A stretch of 64,000 nt of DNA from JAKAXS01 sp965279065 (GTDB lineage: Bacteria; Pseudomonadota; Alphaproteobacteria; Rhizobiales; Hyphomicrobiaceae), in assembly GCA_965279065.1 (NCBI GenBank), contig OZ257134.1:434001-498000 (forward strand), written 5' to 3'. The stretch's first letter is position 1; each line of letters starts with the position of its first letter. Positions 43,565 to 51,606 of the stretch are shown piece after piece. Under the pieces are notes generated by a model. That model saw only the letters and a list, made by a program, of their open reading frames with translations, searched no databases and was not told the DNA's origin. The position numbers were made by a program, and so were the translations under genes.

Positions 43565-44836
43565 ATGACGACGACCAAGAGCGATTTTCTGCGAACGTTA
43601 ACCGAGCGCGGCTACATCCATCAAACCTCTGACCTTTCCGCCATCGACGCCCTGGCGGCGGACGGCAAGGTTGTGGCCTATGTGGGGTACGACTGCACGG
43701 CGCCGTCGCTGCACATCGGTCACCTGCTGTCGATCATGATGCTGACCTGGCTGCAGAAGACCGGCGCCGGCAAGCCGATCGCGCTGATGGGTGGCGGCAC
43801 GACCCGCGTCGGCGATCCATCGGGCCGTGACGAGACCCGCCGCATTCTCACGCTGGAAAAGATCGGCGAGAACAAGCAGGGCATCAAGGCGGTATTCGAG
43901 AAGTTCCTGACCTTCGGCGATGGCCCGCGGCAAGCTGCGATGGTCGACAACGCCGAGTGGCTGGCCCCGCTCAACTACATCGAGTTCCTGCGCGACGTCG
44001 GCCGCCACTTCTCCGTCAATCGCATGCTGTCGATGGACTCGGCCAAAATGCGCCTCGACCGCGAGCAGGAGCTGTCGTTCATCGAGTTCAACTACATGCT
44101 GCTGCAGGCCTACGACTTCGTCGAGCTGTCGCGCCGCGTCGGCTGCAACCTGCAGATGGGCGGCTCCGACCAGTGGGGCAACATCGTCACCGGCATCGAC
44201 CTCGGCCGCCGCATGGGCACGCCCCAGCTGCACGCCCTCACCTGCCCGCTGCTGACCACGGCCTCCGGCGCCAAGATGGGCAAGACCGCCGCCGGCGCCG
44301 TCTGGCTCAACGACGATGGCGAGGACGGCTACAAGCTGTCGGCCTACGACTACTGGCAATACTGGCGCAACACCGAGGACGCCGACGTCGCCCGCTTCCT
44401 GAAGCTCTTCACCTTCCTGCCGATGGCGGAGGTCGAGAAACTGGCAGCGTTGCAGGGCGCCGAGATCAACGAAGCCAAGAAGGCGCTGGCGACGGAAGCG
44501 ACCGCCCTCATCCACGGCCGCGCCAAGGCCGAAGCCGCCGCCGAAACCGCGCGCCTGACCTTCGAGCAGGGTTCGCTGGCGGAGGATTTGCCCAGCGTGA
44601 CCATCCCCGGCGCCGATCTCGACGCCGGCATCGGCGTGCTGCAGGCCTTCGTGCTCGCCGGCCTGGTGAAATCCAACGGCGAGGCCCGCCGCCAGATCCA
44701 GGGCGGCGGCCTGAAAGTCAACGACGCCTCCGTGGCCGACGAGAAATCCAAGCTCACCCGCACCGACGTGACGCCTGACGGCGTCATCAAACTCTCCCTC
44801 GGCAAGAAAAAGCACGTACTGCTGCGACCGGTGTGA
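43565..44836 (+). CDS. tyrS: Tyrosyl-tRNA synthetase
   Basis: 423-aa class I aminoacyl-tRNA synthetase. Catalytic motifs are HIGH at residues 50-53 (SLHIGHLLS) and the KMSKS equivalent KMGKT near 240, with tyrosine-binding YVGYDCTAPS and MGGSDQWGN. The C-terminal S4-like RNA-binding domain (about 355-423, LVKSNGEARRQIQGGGLKVN) reads the tRNA. The start ATG 43565 is used; the open frame upstream to 43388 covers repeat sequence. Confidence 0.97.
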   Translation: MTTTKSDFLRTLTERGYIHQTSDLSAIDALAADGKVVAYVGYDCTAPSLHIGHLLSIMMLTWLQKTGAGKPIALMGGGTTRVGDPSGRDETRRILTLEKIGENKQGIKAVFEKFLTFGDGPRQAAMVDNAEWLAPLNYIEFLRDVGRHFSVNRMLSMDSAKMRLDREQELSFIEFNYMLLQAYDFVELSRRVGCNLQMGGSDQWGNIVTGIDLGRRMGTPQLHALTCPLLTTASGAKMGKTAAGAVWLNDDGEDGYKLSAYDYWQYWRNTEDADVARFLKLFTFLPMAEVEKLAALQGAEINEAKKALATEATALIHGRAKAEAAAETARLTFEQGSLAEDLPSVTIPGADLDAGIGVLQAFVLAGLVKSNGEARRQIQGGGLKVNDASVADEKSKLTRTDVTPDGVIKLSLGKKKHVLLRPV

Positions 44837-44867
44837 GACGGCTCGCGTGGCTGACGGCGCGCTTCAA

Positions 44868-44892
44868 CCTCTCCCCGTAAGAACGGGGAGAA
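44868..44892. repeat. CCCTCTCCCC-family hairpin, copy 5
   Basis: CCTCTCCCCGT and ACGGGGAGA with a short loop, between the convergent tyrS and SUMF1-like genes, 31 bp past the tyrS stop and 4 bp past the other stop. It is a good candidate for a shared bidirectional terminator. Confidence 0.8.
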
Positions 44893-44896
44893 AGAA

Positions 44897-45937
44897 TCAA
44901 GGCTTCACCGCCCCCACCAGCGTCCGCGCCACCCGAAATCCGACCGAGAAATTCCGGAACCCGTGGTCCTGCCGCAATCGCGTCGAGGCCGTCATGAAGC
45001 GCGCCTCGTAGAAACTCGATCCGCCGCGCAGCACGTGCAGCTCGGGCGCATCGCGCACCGCGCAGTCGTCCTTGTCGCGCGCGCCGCCATCGTCGCGCCC
45101 CGAACGGAAGTCGTCGCAGTAGTAATCGGCGGTCCACTCCCACACGTTGCCGTGCACGTTGTGCAGGCCCCAGGTGTTCGCCGAAAAACTCGCCACCGGC
45201 GCGTTATTGACGCCGTCCCATTCGCTGCCGCATCCCCGGCAGGACGCCATGACCATTTCGCCCGGCTTTTCTGAATTGCCCCACCAGTACGTCGTCCGCG
45301 TGCCGGCGCGTGCCGCATACTCCCACTCCGCATCGCTCGGCAGACGGTACGCCTGTCCCGTCGTCCGGCTCAGCCACGCGGTGTACGCCACCGCATCGTC
45401 CCAGCTGACGCCGACGATGGGATAGTCCTTGCCGGTCACGTTGCCACCGAGCCGCTTGTAGTAATTGTTGCGTCCCGTTTCGAGGTTGAACTGCCCGCCC
45501 GCCTCGCGCCATTCCGGCTCGCGGCACGCGCCCGCCGTGATGCAGCGCTCATACTCGCCGACCGAGACCTCGTACTTGCCGATGGCGAACGTCTGCAGCG
45601 TGACGCGCCGCACCTTCTCGGCCGCCTTGCGCTCGTCCACCGTCTCGATCGTGCCCAGTTCGATGCCGCGCTCGGACGACGGCACCACGAGCATCTGCGG
45701 ACACAGGTCCTGACCCTTGCAGTCGCGGAACGCTGTCCCCGAGCCGGCAATGATCGGCCGCTCTTTCACGCTGCCGTCTTCGGAGTTGCTGCGCACGACG
45801 ACGACCTCGGCGCTTTCGACGCGGCCCTGCACGCCACCCGGCTCACCTTCCGTGAAGGCAAACGCCCACGGTCCCGCAATGGCAGCAAGCGCCACCGCCG
45901 CACAAACGGCACTCAATTGTCCGCGATGGATACGCAC
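44897..45937 (-). CDS. SUMF1/EgtB-fold protein (formylglycine-generating enzyme family), exported
   Basis: 346 aa from GTG 45937, which has GGGGGAGAC just upstream; signal peptide about 1-28 (LSAVCAAVALAAIAGPWAFA). The FGE-sulfatase domain spans about 125-340: FAIGKYEVSVGEYERC, YPIVGVSWDDAVAYTAWLS, YRLPSDAEWEYAARAG, NVHGNVWEWTADYY and RGGSSFYEARF. The two copper-binding cysteines that generate formylglycine are missing (the stretch after RGGS has none), so it is probably a binding or scaffold member, not a maturase. The N-terminal 100 residues are unassigned. Confidence 0.85.
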   Translation of the reverse strand: MRIHRGQLSAVCAAVALAAIAGPWAFAFTEGEPGGVQGRVESAEVVVVRSNSEDGSVKERPIIAGSGTAFRDCKGQDLCPQMLVVPSSERGIELGTIETVDERKAAEKVRRVTLQTFAIGKYEVSVGEYERCITAGACREPEWREAGGQFNLETGRNNYYKRLGGNVTGKDYPIVGVSWDDAVAYTAWLSRTTGQAYRLPSDAEWEYAARAGTRTTYWWGNSEKPGEMVMASCRGCGSEWDGVNNAPVASFSANTWGLHNVHGNVWEWTADYYCDDFRSGRDDGGARDKDDCAVRDAPELHVLRGGSSFYEARFMTASTRLRQDHGFRNFSVGFRVARTLVGAVKP

Positions 45938-46026
45938 CCTGTCTCCCCCAAGACGAGGTTCCTTGTCGCAAACTCTGCCCGCAGGAGCAATCACCGCGTC
46001 GTGAGGCGGCCGAGTCTCCAGCTGAC

Positions 46027-46078
46027 GCAGGGTCCTACCCTGCCAACGTCATGGTCGCGGAGGCGACCATCCACGACT
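46027..46078. repeat. Paired hairpins GCAGGGT and ATGGTCGC
   Basis: GCAGGGT / ACCCTGC (46027-46043), then GTCATGGTCGCGGAGGCGAC with perfect 8-bp arms ATGGTCGC / GCGACCAT (46051-46070) and CATCCACGAC. The second is a REP type widespread in Rhizobiales. It lies next to the double-hairpin repeat at 46116. Confidence 0.75.
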
Positions 46079-46115
46079 CGCCTCGTCAACGGCGCGTACC
46101 TCGCTCTCCACCTGT

Positions 46116-46224
46116 GTCATCCTCGGGCTTGTCCCGAGGATCCCGCTCCCGGCTTGGCTCGAAGTTCGCCAGAGAACGTCGCGCGCTCTGCGCCCGGGAT
46201 CCCCGGAACAAGTTCGGGGATGAC
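46116..46224. repeat. Double-hairpin repeat (GTCATCCTCGGG family), copy 5
   Basis: 109 bp, left arm GTCATCCTCGGGCTTGTCCC and right arm GGAACAAGTTCGGGGATGAC. It lies between the thyA stop codon and the SUMF1-like gene start; the 387-bp gap holds only repeats as far as I can see. Confidence 0.9.
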
Positions 46225-46324
46225 CGGAGAGGGCAGGCACTCACGACTACAAAGCCGTAGGCTTGTCGCGGGGTGCGACGGGAGGAGAGCCGGGTCGAAA
46301 AATCGGGAAGATTTCCCGCACGCG

Positions 46325-47119
46325 CTACACCGCCACGGGCGCCGCGATGTGCGCGTCGGCCTCGTATCCGGTCAGTTCGAAATCGTCGTACTTGAAATCG
46401 AAGATCGAGGTCACGAGCGGGTTCAGCTGCATGTACGGTAAAGCCCGCGGACTGCGGCTCAGCTGCAGATCCGCCTGTTCCAAATGATTGAGATACAGGT
46501 GCGCGTCGCCGAACGTGTGCACGAACTCGCCGGGTTCCAGCCCCGTCACCTGCGCCATCATCAGCGTCAGCAGTGCATAGGACGCGATGTTGAACGGTAC
46601 GCCGAGAAACACGTCGGCCGAGCGCTGGTACAGCTGGCACGACAGGCGCCCGTCGGCCACGTAGAACTGGAACAGGCAGTGGCACGGCGCCAGCGCCATG
46701 TCCGGAATGTCCGCCGGGTTCCAAGCCGAGACGATGATGCGCCGGCTATCGGGATTTTTCTTCAGCGTCGCGACGACGTCGCTGATCTGATCGATCGTGC
46801 GCCCGTCCGGCGTCGCCCAGCTGCGCCATTGCTTCCCGTAGACGGGGCCGAGATCGCCGTTCGCGGCCGCCCACTCGTCCCAGATGCGCACGCCGTGCTG
46901 CTTGAGATAGGCAACGTTCGTGTCGCCGGCCAGAAACCAGATCAGCTCGTGGATGATCGACTTCACGTGCAGCTTCTTCGTCGTCACCAGCGGAAATCCG
47001 TCGGCGAGATCGAAGCGCATCTGGTGACCGAATACCGACAGCGTTCCGGTACCGGTTCGGTCCGTCTTCTTCGTGCCTTTGTGGCGCACGCGCGCGAGCA
47101 GATCGAGATATTGCTGCAT
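46325..47119 (-). CDS. thyA: Thymidylate synthase
   Basis: 264 aa, the standard length. It converts dUMP to dTMP with methylenetetrahydrofolate. The catalytic Cys146 lies in LAPCHCLFQFYV, the same residue number as in E. coli ThyA. Other conserved parts are DRTGTGTLSVFG, WDEWAAANGDLGPVYGKQWR, the phosphate-binding DSRRIIVSAWNP and the C-terminal APVAV end. No dfrA gene lies downstream. The CPBP protease pair is upstream on the same strand at 26 bp, so cotranscription is possible. Confidence 0.97.
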   Translation of the reverse strand: MQQYLDLLARVRHKGTKKTDRTGTGTLSVFGHQMRFDLADGFPLVTTKKLHVKSIIHELIWFLAGDTNVAYLKQHGVRIWDEWAAANGDLGPVYGKQWRSWATPDGRTIDQISDVVATLKKNPDSRRIIVSAWNPADIPDMALAPCHCLFQFYVADGRLSCQLYQRSADVFLGVPFNIASYALLTLMMAQVTGLEPGEFVHTFGDAHLYLNHLEQADLQLSRSPRALPYMQLNPLVTSIFDFKYDDFELTGYEADAHIAAPVAV

Positions 47120-47145
47120 GCCAAAATCCTAGCGCGATTCCCAGC

Positions 47146-47928
47146 CTAGAGGGTAGCCGGCGCGGCAACGGCCAGATAAGCCAGCAGCGCGCAGTTCGCC
47201 ACCACGTGTGCCACGATTGCTGCCCGCATCGAGCCCGTGAGCCACACCAGCCACGTCAGCAGCAAACCGCCGCTGAACACCGTAACCAGCCCCGCCGGCG
47301 AATATAGGAAATGCGGCGCCACCCACAGCAAGTTCGACACCAGCCCGCCGCCGACGATGCCGAGGCGGCTTTTCGCCAGCGCCGTCAGCAGGAAGCCGCG
47401 AAACGCCAGTTCCTCCGACACCGGCGCCAGCACGCCGATCGCCAGCACCGTTCCCCACCACAGCGGCGACTGCAGCCCGCTCACGAACGCATGCGTATCC
47501 CGCAGCAGACTGTACCCCGGCACCAGCAGATGCAGTACGACGAGCAGCCCCGCCAGAAGGCCCGTCAAGGCAACGCCCGCCAGCACCGATGCCGGCCAGC
47601 TGAGCGGCGGCTGCGCGAACTGCAGTGTTTCGGCCCGCAAGCCGCCGCGATCCGCCGCCAGCCACACAAAAGCGATCAGCGGCACCTGTGTCAGCAGCGT
47701 CGACAGCAGCATCAGCGGCGCCTCTAATCCGGTCTCCACGATCTGCGCGTTGAACGCCTCCGCCCCCAGCAGCTTCCCCGCGAGCCAGAAAGCCGTCACC
47801 TGCAGCGCCACGATCACCAGCGCCATGGCCGCGAGCGCCAGCAGCCCGCTGATCGGGTCCCACGCCGTGATCGCCTGGTAGCGCGGCGATCCGGAAACAA
47901 CGTCGCGCAACGACAAACTCTGCGGCAT
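47146..47928 (-). CDS. CPBP family intramembrane metalloprotease 1
   Basis: 260 aa with seven or eight predicted helices. The CAAX/Abi domain motif SEELAFRGFLLTALAKSRLG holds the EExxxR metal site; VAPHFLYSPAG and VAHVVANCALL supply the later His ligands. Family members include Rce1-like proteases and bacteriocin self-immunity proteins; the substrate here is unknown. The ATG at 47928 is chosen over an upstream TTG. It is a tandem paralogue of the next gene. Confidence 0.88.
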   Translation of the reverse strand: MPQSLSLRDVVSGSPRYQAITAWDPISGLLALAAMALVIVALQVTAFWLAGKLLGAEAFNAQIVETGLEAPLMLLSTLLTQVPLIAFVWLAADRGGLRAETLQFAQPPLSWPASVLAGVALTGLLAGLLVVLHLLVPGYSLLRDTHAFVSGLQSPLWWGTVLAIGVLAPVSEELAFRGFLLTALAKSRLGIVGGGLVSNLLWVAPHFLYSPAGLVTVFSGGLLLTWLVWLTGSMRAAIVAHVVANCALLAYLAVAAPATL

Positions 47929-47998
47929 GCGATGTTCCACCTTGTGACGACAACCCAACCCTAGCGCGATTCGCGACGGGCTAGCTGGTGGACGCCGG

Positions 47999-48799
47999 TC
48001 ACGCCGGAGCCATGAGGTACAGCGCGGCCACCGACACGCCGTTGACGATCGCGTGTGCCACGATGCAGGCGCGGATCGATGCCGTCCGCCACATGATCCA
48101 CGTCAGCAGCAGCCCCGCCAGGAAGACGCTGGCCATGCCCGCGGGCGAATACTGCAGGTGCATCGCCGTCCACACGACGTTGCAGATCAGTCCGCCACCG
48201 ACGATTCCGAGCCGCGTCTTGGCCAGCGCCGTCAGCAGGAAACCGCGAAAGGCCAACTCCTCCCAGATAGGCGCCAGCACGACGGCGACGAGCACCGTTC
48301 CCCACCAGTACTGCGAGCGCAGCCCGTCGGCGAGAATGTTGGATTCCTTGAACGGGTCGAAGCCGACGATCTTGTGCATGGCCCATTCCAGCCCGCTGGT
48401 GAGCACCACGATCAGCAGGCCGGCGACGAGACAACCGGCCCAGCTCAGCGCCGGCTGACGGAACTGCAATGTGTCGGGCCGCATGTTGGCCCGGTTCGCC
48501 AGCACCCACAGCATTCCGATCGACAGCAACTGGGTTGCCGCCATCGCGCTCAGCAGCAGCGGCGAGGCCAGCGTCATCTGCTTGATCTCGGCGCTGAGCC
48601 CCATGATGGTGAGCACCATGACCACCGGTATGGCCAGCATCGAGGGTCCGACTGCGACGACGAACGTCATCGCCGATGCCTCGATCGCCCCCCAAGGTGT
48701 CACGGCGCGATACCGCGGCGGTCCGTAAAACAGCGAGGGTGAAGTGCTGGGCTCTTGAATAGCCGTAGCCTCAGCGTCGGGCGTCTGCGACAGTGGCAT
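47999..48799 (-). CDS. CPBP family intramembrane metalloprotease 2
   Basis: 266 aa, the same architecture as the adjacent CPBP gene: FYGPPRYRAVTPWGAI near the N-terminus matches PRYQAITAWDPI in the paralogue, and WEELAFRGFLLTALAKTRLG, TAMHLQYSPAG and VAHAIVNG carry the EExxxR and His sites. The Glu preceding EE is replaced by Trp here (IWEELAFRG against VSEELAFRG). The ATG at 48799 gives the normal length. The pair arose by tandem duplication and lies 70 bp apart on the same strand. Confidence 0.88.
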   Translation of the reverse strand: MPLSQTPDAEATAIQEPSTSPSLFYGPPRYRAVTPWGAIEASAMTFVVAVGPSMLAIPVVMVLTIMGLSAEIKQMTLASPLLLSAMAATQLLSIGMLWVLANRANMRPDTLQFRQPALSWAGCLVAGLLIVVLTSGLEWAMHKIVGFDPFKESNILADGLRSQYWWGTVLVAVVLAPIWEELAFRGFLLTALAKTRLGIVGGGLICNVVWTAMHLQYSPAGMASVFLAGLLLTWIMWRTASIRACIVAHAIVNGVSVAALYLMAPA

Positions 48800-48885
48800 T
48801 GGTCCGATATCTCCTGCGTCGAAGTGTCGGCTGACCGAAGCCGGTGCGCGACGCCCTATCAACGTCCTGTTCTGCGAAAACCAAC

Positions 48886-50007
48886 ATGCGCCGTCAATCT
48901 GTCCTCAACGGCCGCCACCGCGAACTGGGAGCCAGACTCGATCGCAGTTGGAACGGCGTCGCCGTCGCCGAGCGCTATGACACGGATCCTTACGACGAGG
49001 TAGCCGCCGTGCGCTACCGCGCCGGCCTGATCGACATCTCGTCCCACAATATCGTGCATGTCGAGGGGCCCCAGGCCGCCGCCTGCCTTGACCACATCCT
49101 GACCACCGACATCACGCGCCTGCGTGCCGGTGATACGCACTGCTCCAACATTGTCGACGACGACGGCGCCCTCATCGACGACGTGTTGGTCTATTGCGAT
49201 GCGCCCGACCGGTTTCGCCTGTCCCACGGCGAAGGCCAGCTCCAGGCCGTCTTGGCGCAATTCGCCGGCTCGTTCGATGTCGCCGTCCGGCCCGACGACG
49301 ACGTGCATGTCCTGTCGTTGCAGGGCCCGGCATCGACGGCTGTGCTGGCGCCGCTGGTGGCGCTCGATCTTGGCACTGTGCCGCTCGGCGTGCACCGCGA
49401 CGCGACGATGCTTGGGGCAAAGGTCTCGCTCGTGCGCGGCGGCTTCTTCGGTGAGACCGGCTTTGAGATCTTCTGCGCCAGCGCCGACGCCGGCCGCGTC
49501 TGGGACGGCATCCTGGCGGCCGGGCGTCCGGCTGGCATCATGCCCGTGTCATGGCGGTGCTTGGAAATCGCGCGCGTCGAGGCGGGCCTCTTGTTCTTTC
49601 CGTACGACATGGCCCGGCCCGGCACCACGCCCTGGGAGGTTGGTGCCGACTGGACAGTCGATCTCGGCAAGCCGGACTTCCGCGGCAAGGCCGCATTGGC
49701 CGCGAGCCGGGACAGCCCTCGCTCGCTGATCGCCGGCCTCGAAGTCGCGTCGCACTCTGCAGTGCCGCCCGGCGCCCCGATCCTGTTGCAGGGCGTTGAG
49801 ATCGGGCGCGTGACCAGCGCAGTTTTCAGCCGGCACCTCATGAAGTCGCTGGCCATGGCGCAGATCACGCCCGGGCACACCGCCCTCGGCACCCGCGTCG
49901 AGATTCAGGCCGGCGGCGGAGCGCCCCTGGCGGCCCATATCGTCCAGATGCCGTTCTACGACCCGTTGCGCCTGCGCACGTCGACAGCTCACACGACGGG
50001 CGGCTGA
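48886..50007 (+). CDS. Aminomethyltransferase (GcvT/DmdA-like) fold protein
   Basis: 373 aa. GcvT N-terminal domain features: DEVAAVRYRAGLIDISSHNI, VEGPQAAACLDHILTTDITRL, SNIVDDDGALIDDVLVY, the GPASTAVLAPL helix and RGGFFGETGFEIF; the C-terminal barrel has PGTTPWEVGADW and VDLGKPDFRGKAAL. That pattern fits folate-dependent enzymes of the GcvT and dimethylsulfoniopropionate demethylase type better than YgfZ, whose KGCYTGQE motif is absent. No gcvH or gcvP is nearby, so this is not the glycine cleavage T protein. The ATG at 48886 is preferred to the upstream GTG. Confidence 0.82.
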   Translation: MRRQSVLNGRHRELGARLDRSWNGVAVAERYDTDPYDEVAAVRYRAGLIDISSHNIVHVEGPQAAACLDHILTTDITRLRAGDTHCSNIVDDDGALIDDVLVYCDAPDRFRLSHGEGQLQAVLAQFAGSFDVAVRPDDDVHVLSLQGPASTAVLAPLVALDLGTVPLGVHRDATMLGAKVSLVRGGFFGETGFEIFCASADAGRVWDGILAAGRPAGIMPVSWRCLEIARVEAGLLFFPYDMARPGTTPWEVGADWTVDLGKPDFRGKAALAASRDSPRSLIAGLEVASHSAVPPGAPILLQGVEIGRVTSAVFSRHLMKSLAMAQITPGHTALGTRVEIQAGGGAPLAAHIVQMPFYDPLRLRTSTAHTTGG

Positions 50008-50107
50008 ACGGCAAAATCCGCCGCACTAGGCGCGACCAGCTGTGACCCTGGCGCTCTCCCGGGTGGCATTTCGGCACCCCGGTTCATCCTAGGTGCAAGG
50101 AATTCTT

Positions 50108-50134
50108 TTGCACCGGCACATTCATCCCTATATT
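50108..50134 (+). promoter_or_regulatory. Promoter of ssrA
   Basis: TTGCAC (50108-50113) and TATATT (50129-50134) with a 15-bp spacer, or TATTGA two bases later with 17. Transcription would begin near 50141, just before the acceptor piece of the tmRNA. GGTGCAA / TTGCACC around the -35 element is an inverted repeat that may be a remnant of the upstream gene's end. Confidence 0.6.
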
Positions 50135-50151
50135 GAACCTGCCGGATTCGT

Positions 50152-50500
50152 CCGGCTATGGCGATAAACGCGATCGTAATAAGCCGCTCGGACCCGGGGG
50201 CAGTACCCGGCGCCTCCACCATTCTTCCCGCCGCGCCTTGCGGCCAGCTCCCCGCAGGGGAGTCGCAAGGCGCAGCAAGTATGGGGGCGAACTAGGATCG
50301 ACGAAGGTGTAAAGGATTTAGCTTTTGCCCGGCATGATACCACCGTCATCGGGTCATTCAGAATAGTTGCCAATGACAACTATGCTGAGGCCGCTGTCGC
50401 TGCTTAACGCGGTGCCAAAAGCCTGAACTTGAAGTCCTTGCCCTTAGCCGGGTAAGGCGCGGTACGGAGGGCACCGGGCAACAGAAGCCCTCCACTCATC
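50152..50500 (+). ncRNA. ssrA: Circularly permuted two-piece tmRNA
   Basis: Acceptor piece first, then coding piece, as in alphaproteobacteria. The acceptor piece ends CGCCTCC-A-CCA (CCA at 50219-50221), with T-arm CCGGG/CCCGG (50194-50210) and loop GGCAGTA. The coding piece starts GGGGGCG at 50283 and pairs with CGCCTCC to give the acceptor stem with the G3-U70 alanine-identity wobble. The tag frame at 50369-50407 encodes ANDNYAEAAVAA then TAA. A 7-bp helix GGAGGGC / GCCCTCC (50466-50493) lies near the 3' end. The stretch 50222-50282 is the intervening loop removed on maturation. Outer ends are approximate. tmRNA with SmpB frees stalled ribosomes and tags the nascent chain. Confidence 0.95.
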
Positions 50501-50578
50501 CTTGGCCCGAGCCGTGGGCTGGCGAGAGATCATTCAACGGGGCCACTCGGCGAAAGAGAACGGGCGATAACAGAGCGG

Positions 50579-51238
50579 ATGACGTCCGAGCCAACCATCG
50601 ACTACGAGGCACTGACGCAAGACGCAATGCGTGGCGTCGTGCGCACAGTTCTCACCCGCATCGCCAAGACCGGCCTGCCGGGCGATCATCATTTCTACAT
50701 CTCCTTCGACACCGAGCATCCAGGCTCGTCCCTGTCGAAGCGCCTGCGCGAGAAATATCCGCGCGAGATGACGATCGTATTGCAGCACCGCTTCTGGGAT
50801 CTCGTCATCCACGACGAGCGCTTCGAGGTAAAGCTCACGTTCGACGGCATTCCCGAGCGCTTGGTCGTGCCGTTCGAGGCCATCAAGGTGTTCTTCGATC
50901 CCTCGGTCCGCTACGGCCTGCAATTCGACGATCCCGATACGGGCTCCGACCCCGACGCCCTGGTTTCGGGCAACCGGGACGTGGAAACCCGCGTCACCGC
51001 CACCCGCAGTTCCGGCCCGCGCAAGCCGCGCGCGCCCAAGAAGCCGCGCGCCGACGCCGACAAGCCCTCGCCGATGCCGCAGCGCGAGGGCAAGTCGTCT
51101 GCCCCCGTTCAGCTGAAGCCCGCGGCCGACCCGCCGGCGCCCGCCAAGGAGGAAGAGACGGCGTCCGCGTCTGCCGACGGCGAAAAGCCGCAGAGCGGCG
51201 CCACCATCGTCAGTCTCGATCAGTTCCGCAAGAAATAG
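50579..51238 (+). CDS. sspB: SspB, ssrA-tag adaptor for ClpXP (alpha type)
   Basis: 219 aa. The SspB domain fills about 1-130 (YEALTQDAMRGVVRTVLTRI, DHHFYISFDTEHPG, IVLQHRFWDLVIHDERFEVK, LVVPFEAIKVFFDPSVRYGL). A long Pro/Ala/Lys-rich disordered linker follows, then the ClpX-binding tail ATIVSLDQFRKK at the extreme C-terminus. SspB binds tmRNA-tagged proteins and docks on the ClpX zinc domain. It lies directly after ssrA, 78 bp away, so tag and adaptor are encoded together. Confidence 0.93.
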   Translation: MTSEPTIDYEALTQDAMRGVVRTVLTRIAKTGLPGDHHFYISFDTEHPGSSLSKRLREKYPREMTIVLQHRFWDLVIHDERFEVKLTFDGIPERLVVPFEAIKVFFDPSVRYGLQFDDPDTGSDPDALVSGNRDVETRVTATRSSGPRKPRAPKKPRADADKPSPMPQREGKSSAPVQLKPAADPPAPAKEEETASASADGEKPQSGATIVSLDQFRKK

Positions 51239-51455
51239 TCCGCGCACTCGTGCCTTAGCGCATGCCGCGATGACTCGCGCGCATGACGAATTCGAATATC
51301 TTGCCGCGCTGTCACACCGCCGGTTGCCAGGCTCGGTAAAGTGATCGCTGCGTCATCGCGCGCGCTGACGTAGCAGGCAACAATTGCCTAACCTTCGCGC
51401 TCGACTTTGACGGCGCGTTGGGTACTCTGACGGGGAGACCTTTTCCCAATCTTCG

Positions 51456-51479
51456 ACCCGCCCCATACGGCGGGTTTTT
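51456..51479 (+). terminator. Intrinsic terminator
   Basis: ACCCGCC (51456-51462) pairs perfectly with GGCGGGT (51469-51475), 6-nt loop, followed by TTTTCTTTT. It is a strong terminator, probably ending the ssrA-sspB or a short unknown transcript. Confidence 0.85.
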
Positions 51480-51500
51480 CTTTTGGCCGCGAGCGGCTAT

Positions 51501-51544
51501 AGCGGTTCCGGAAAAGTGTGAAGCGGTTTTCCGATATGAAGCGC
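51501..51544. repeat. Short palindromic repeat, AAGTGTGAAGCGGTTTTCCG core, copy 2
   Basis: Shares the 20-bp core with the copy at 43441-43484; the flanks AGCGGTTCCGG / CCG...GAAGCGC are partly inverted. It sits 60 bp before the PAS-domain gene. Confidence 0.85.
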
Positions 51545-51606
51545 GAGCACGCAAGCGCAGGTGTTCCGTCCCGCAACCGCCTTCGAGCAATCTCGGAGTG
51601 AAAGCA

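Larger units (their letters stand above)
51239..51606. other. Intergenic region between sspB and PAS-domain gene
   Basis: 368 bp. It contains an intrinsic terminator (51456-51479) 218 bp past sspB and a short palindromic repeat (51501-51544). The space between the sspB stop codon and the terminator, 51239-51455, holds no ORF or RNA that I recognise. Confidence 0.5.

Noticed and set aside
48886..50007. GcvT-fold protein as the YgfZ folate-binding protein
   Set aside because: The YgfZ motif KGCYTGQE is absent, and GTTPWEVGADW with DLGKPDFRGKAAL fits GcvT/DmdA-like enzymes.
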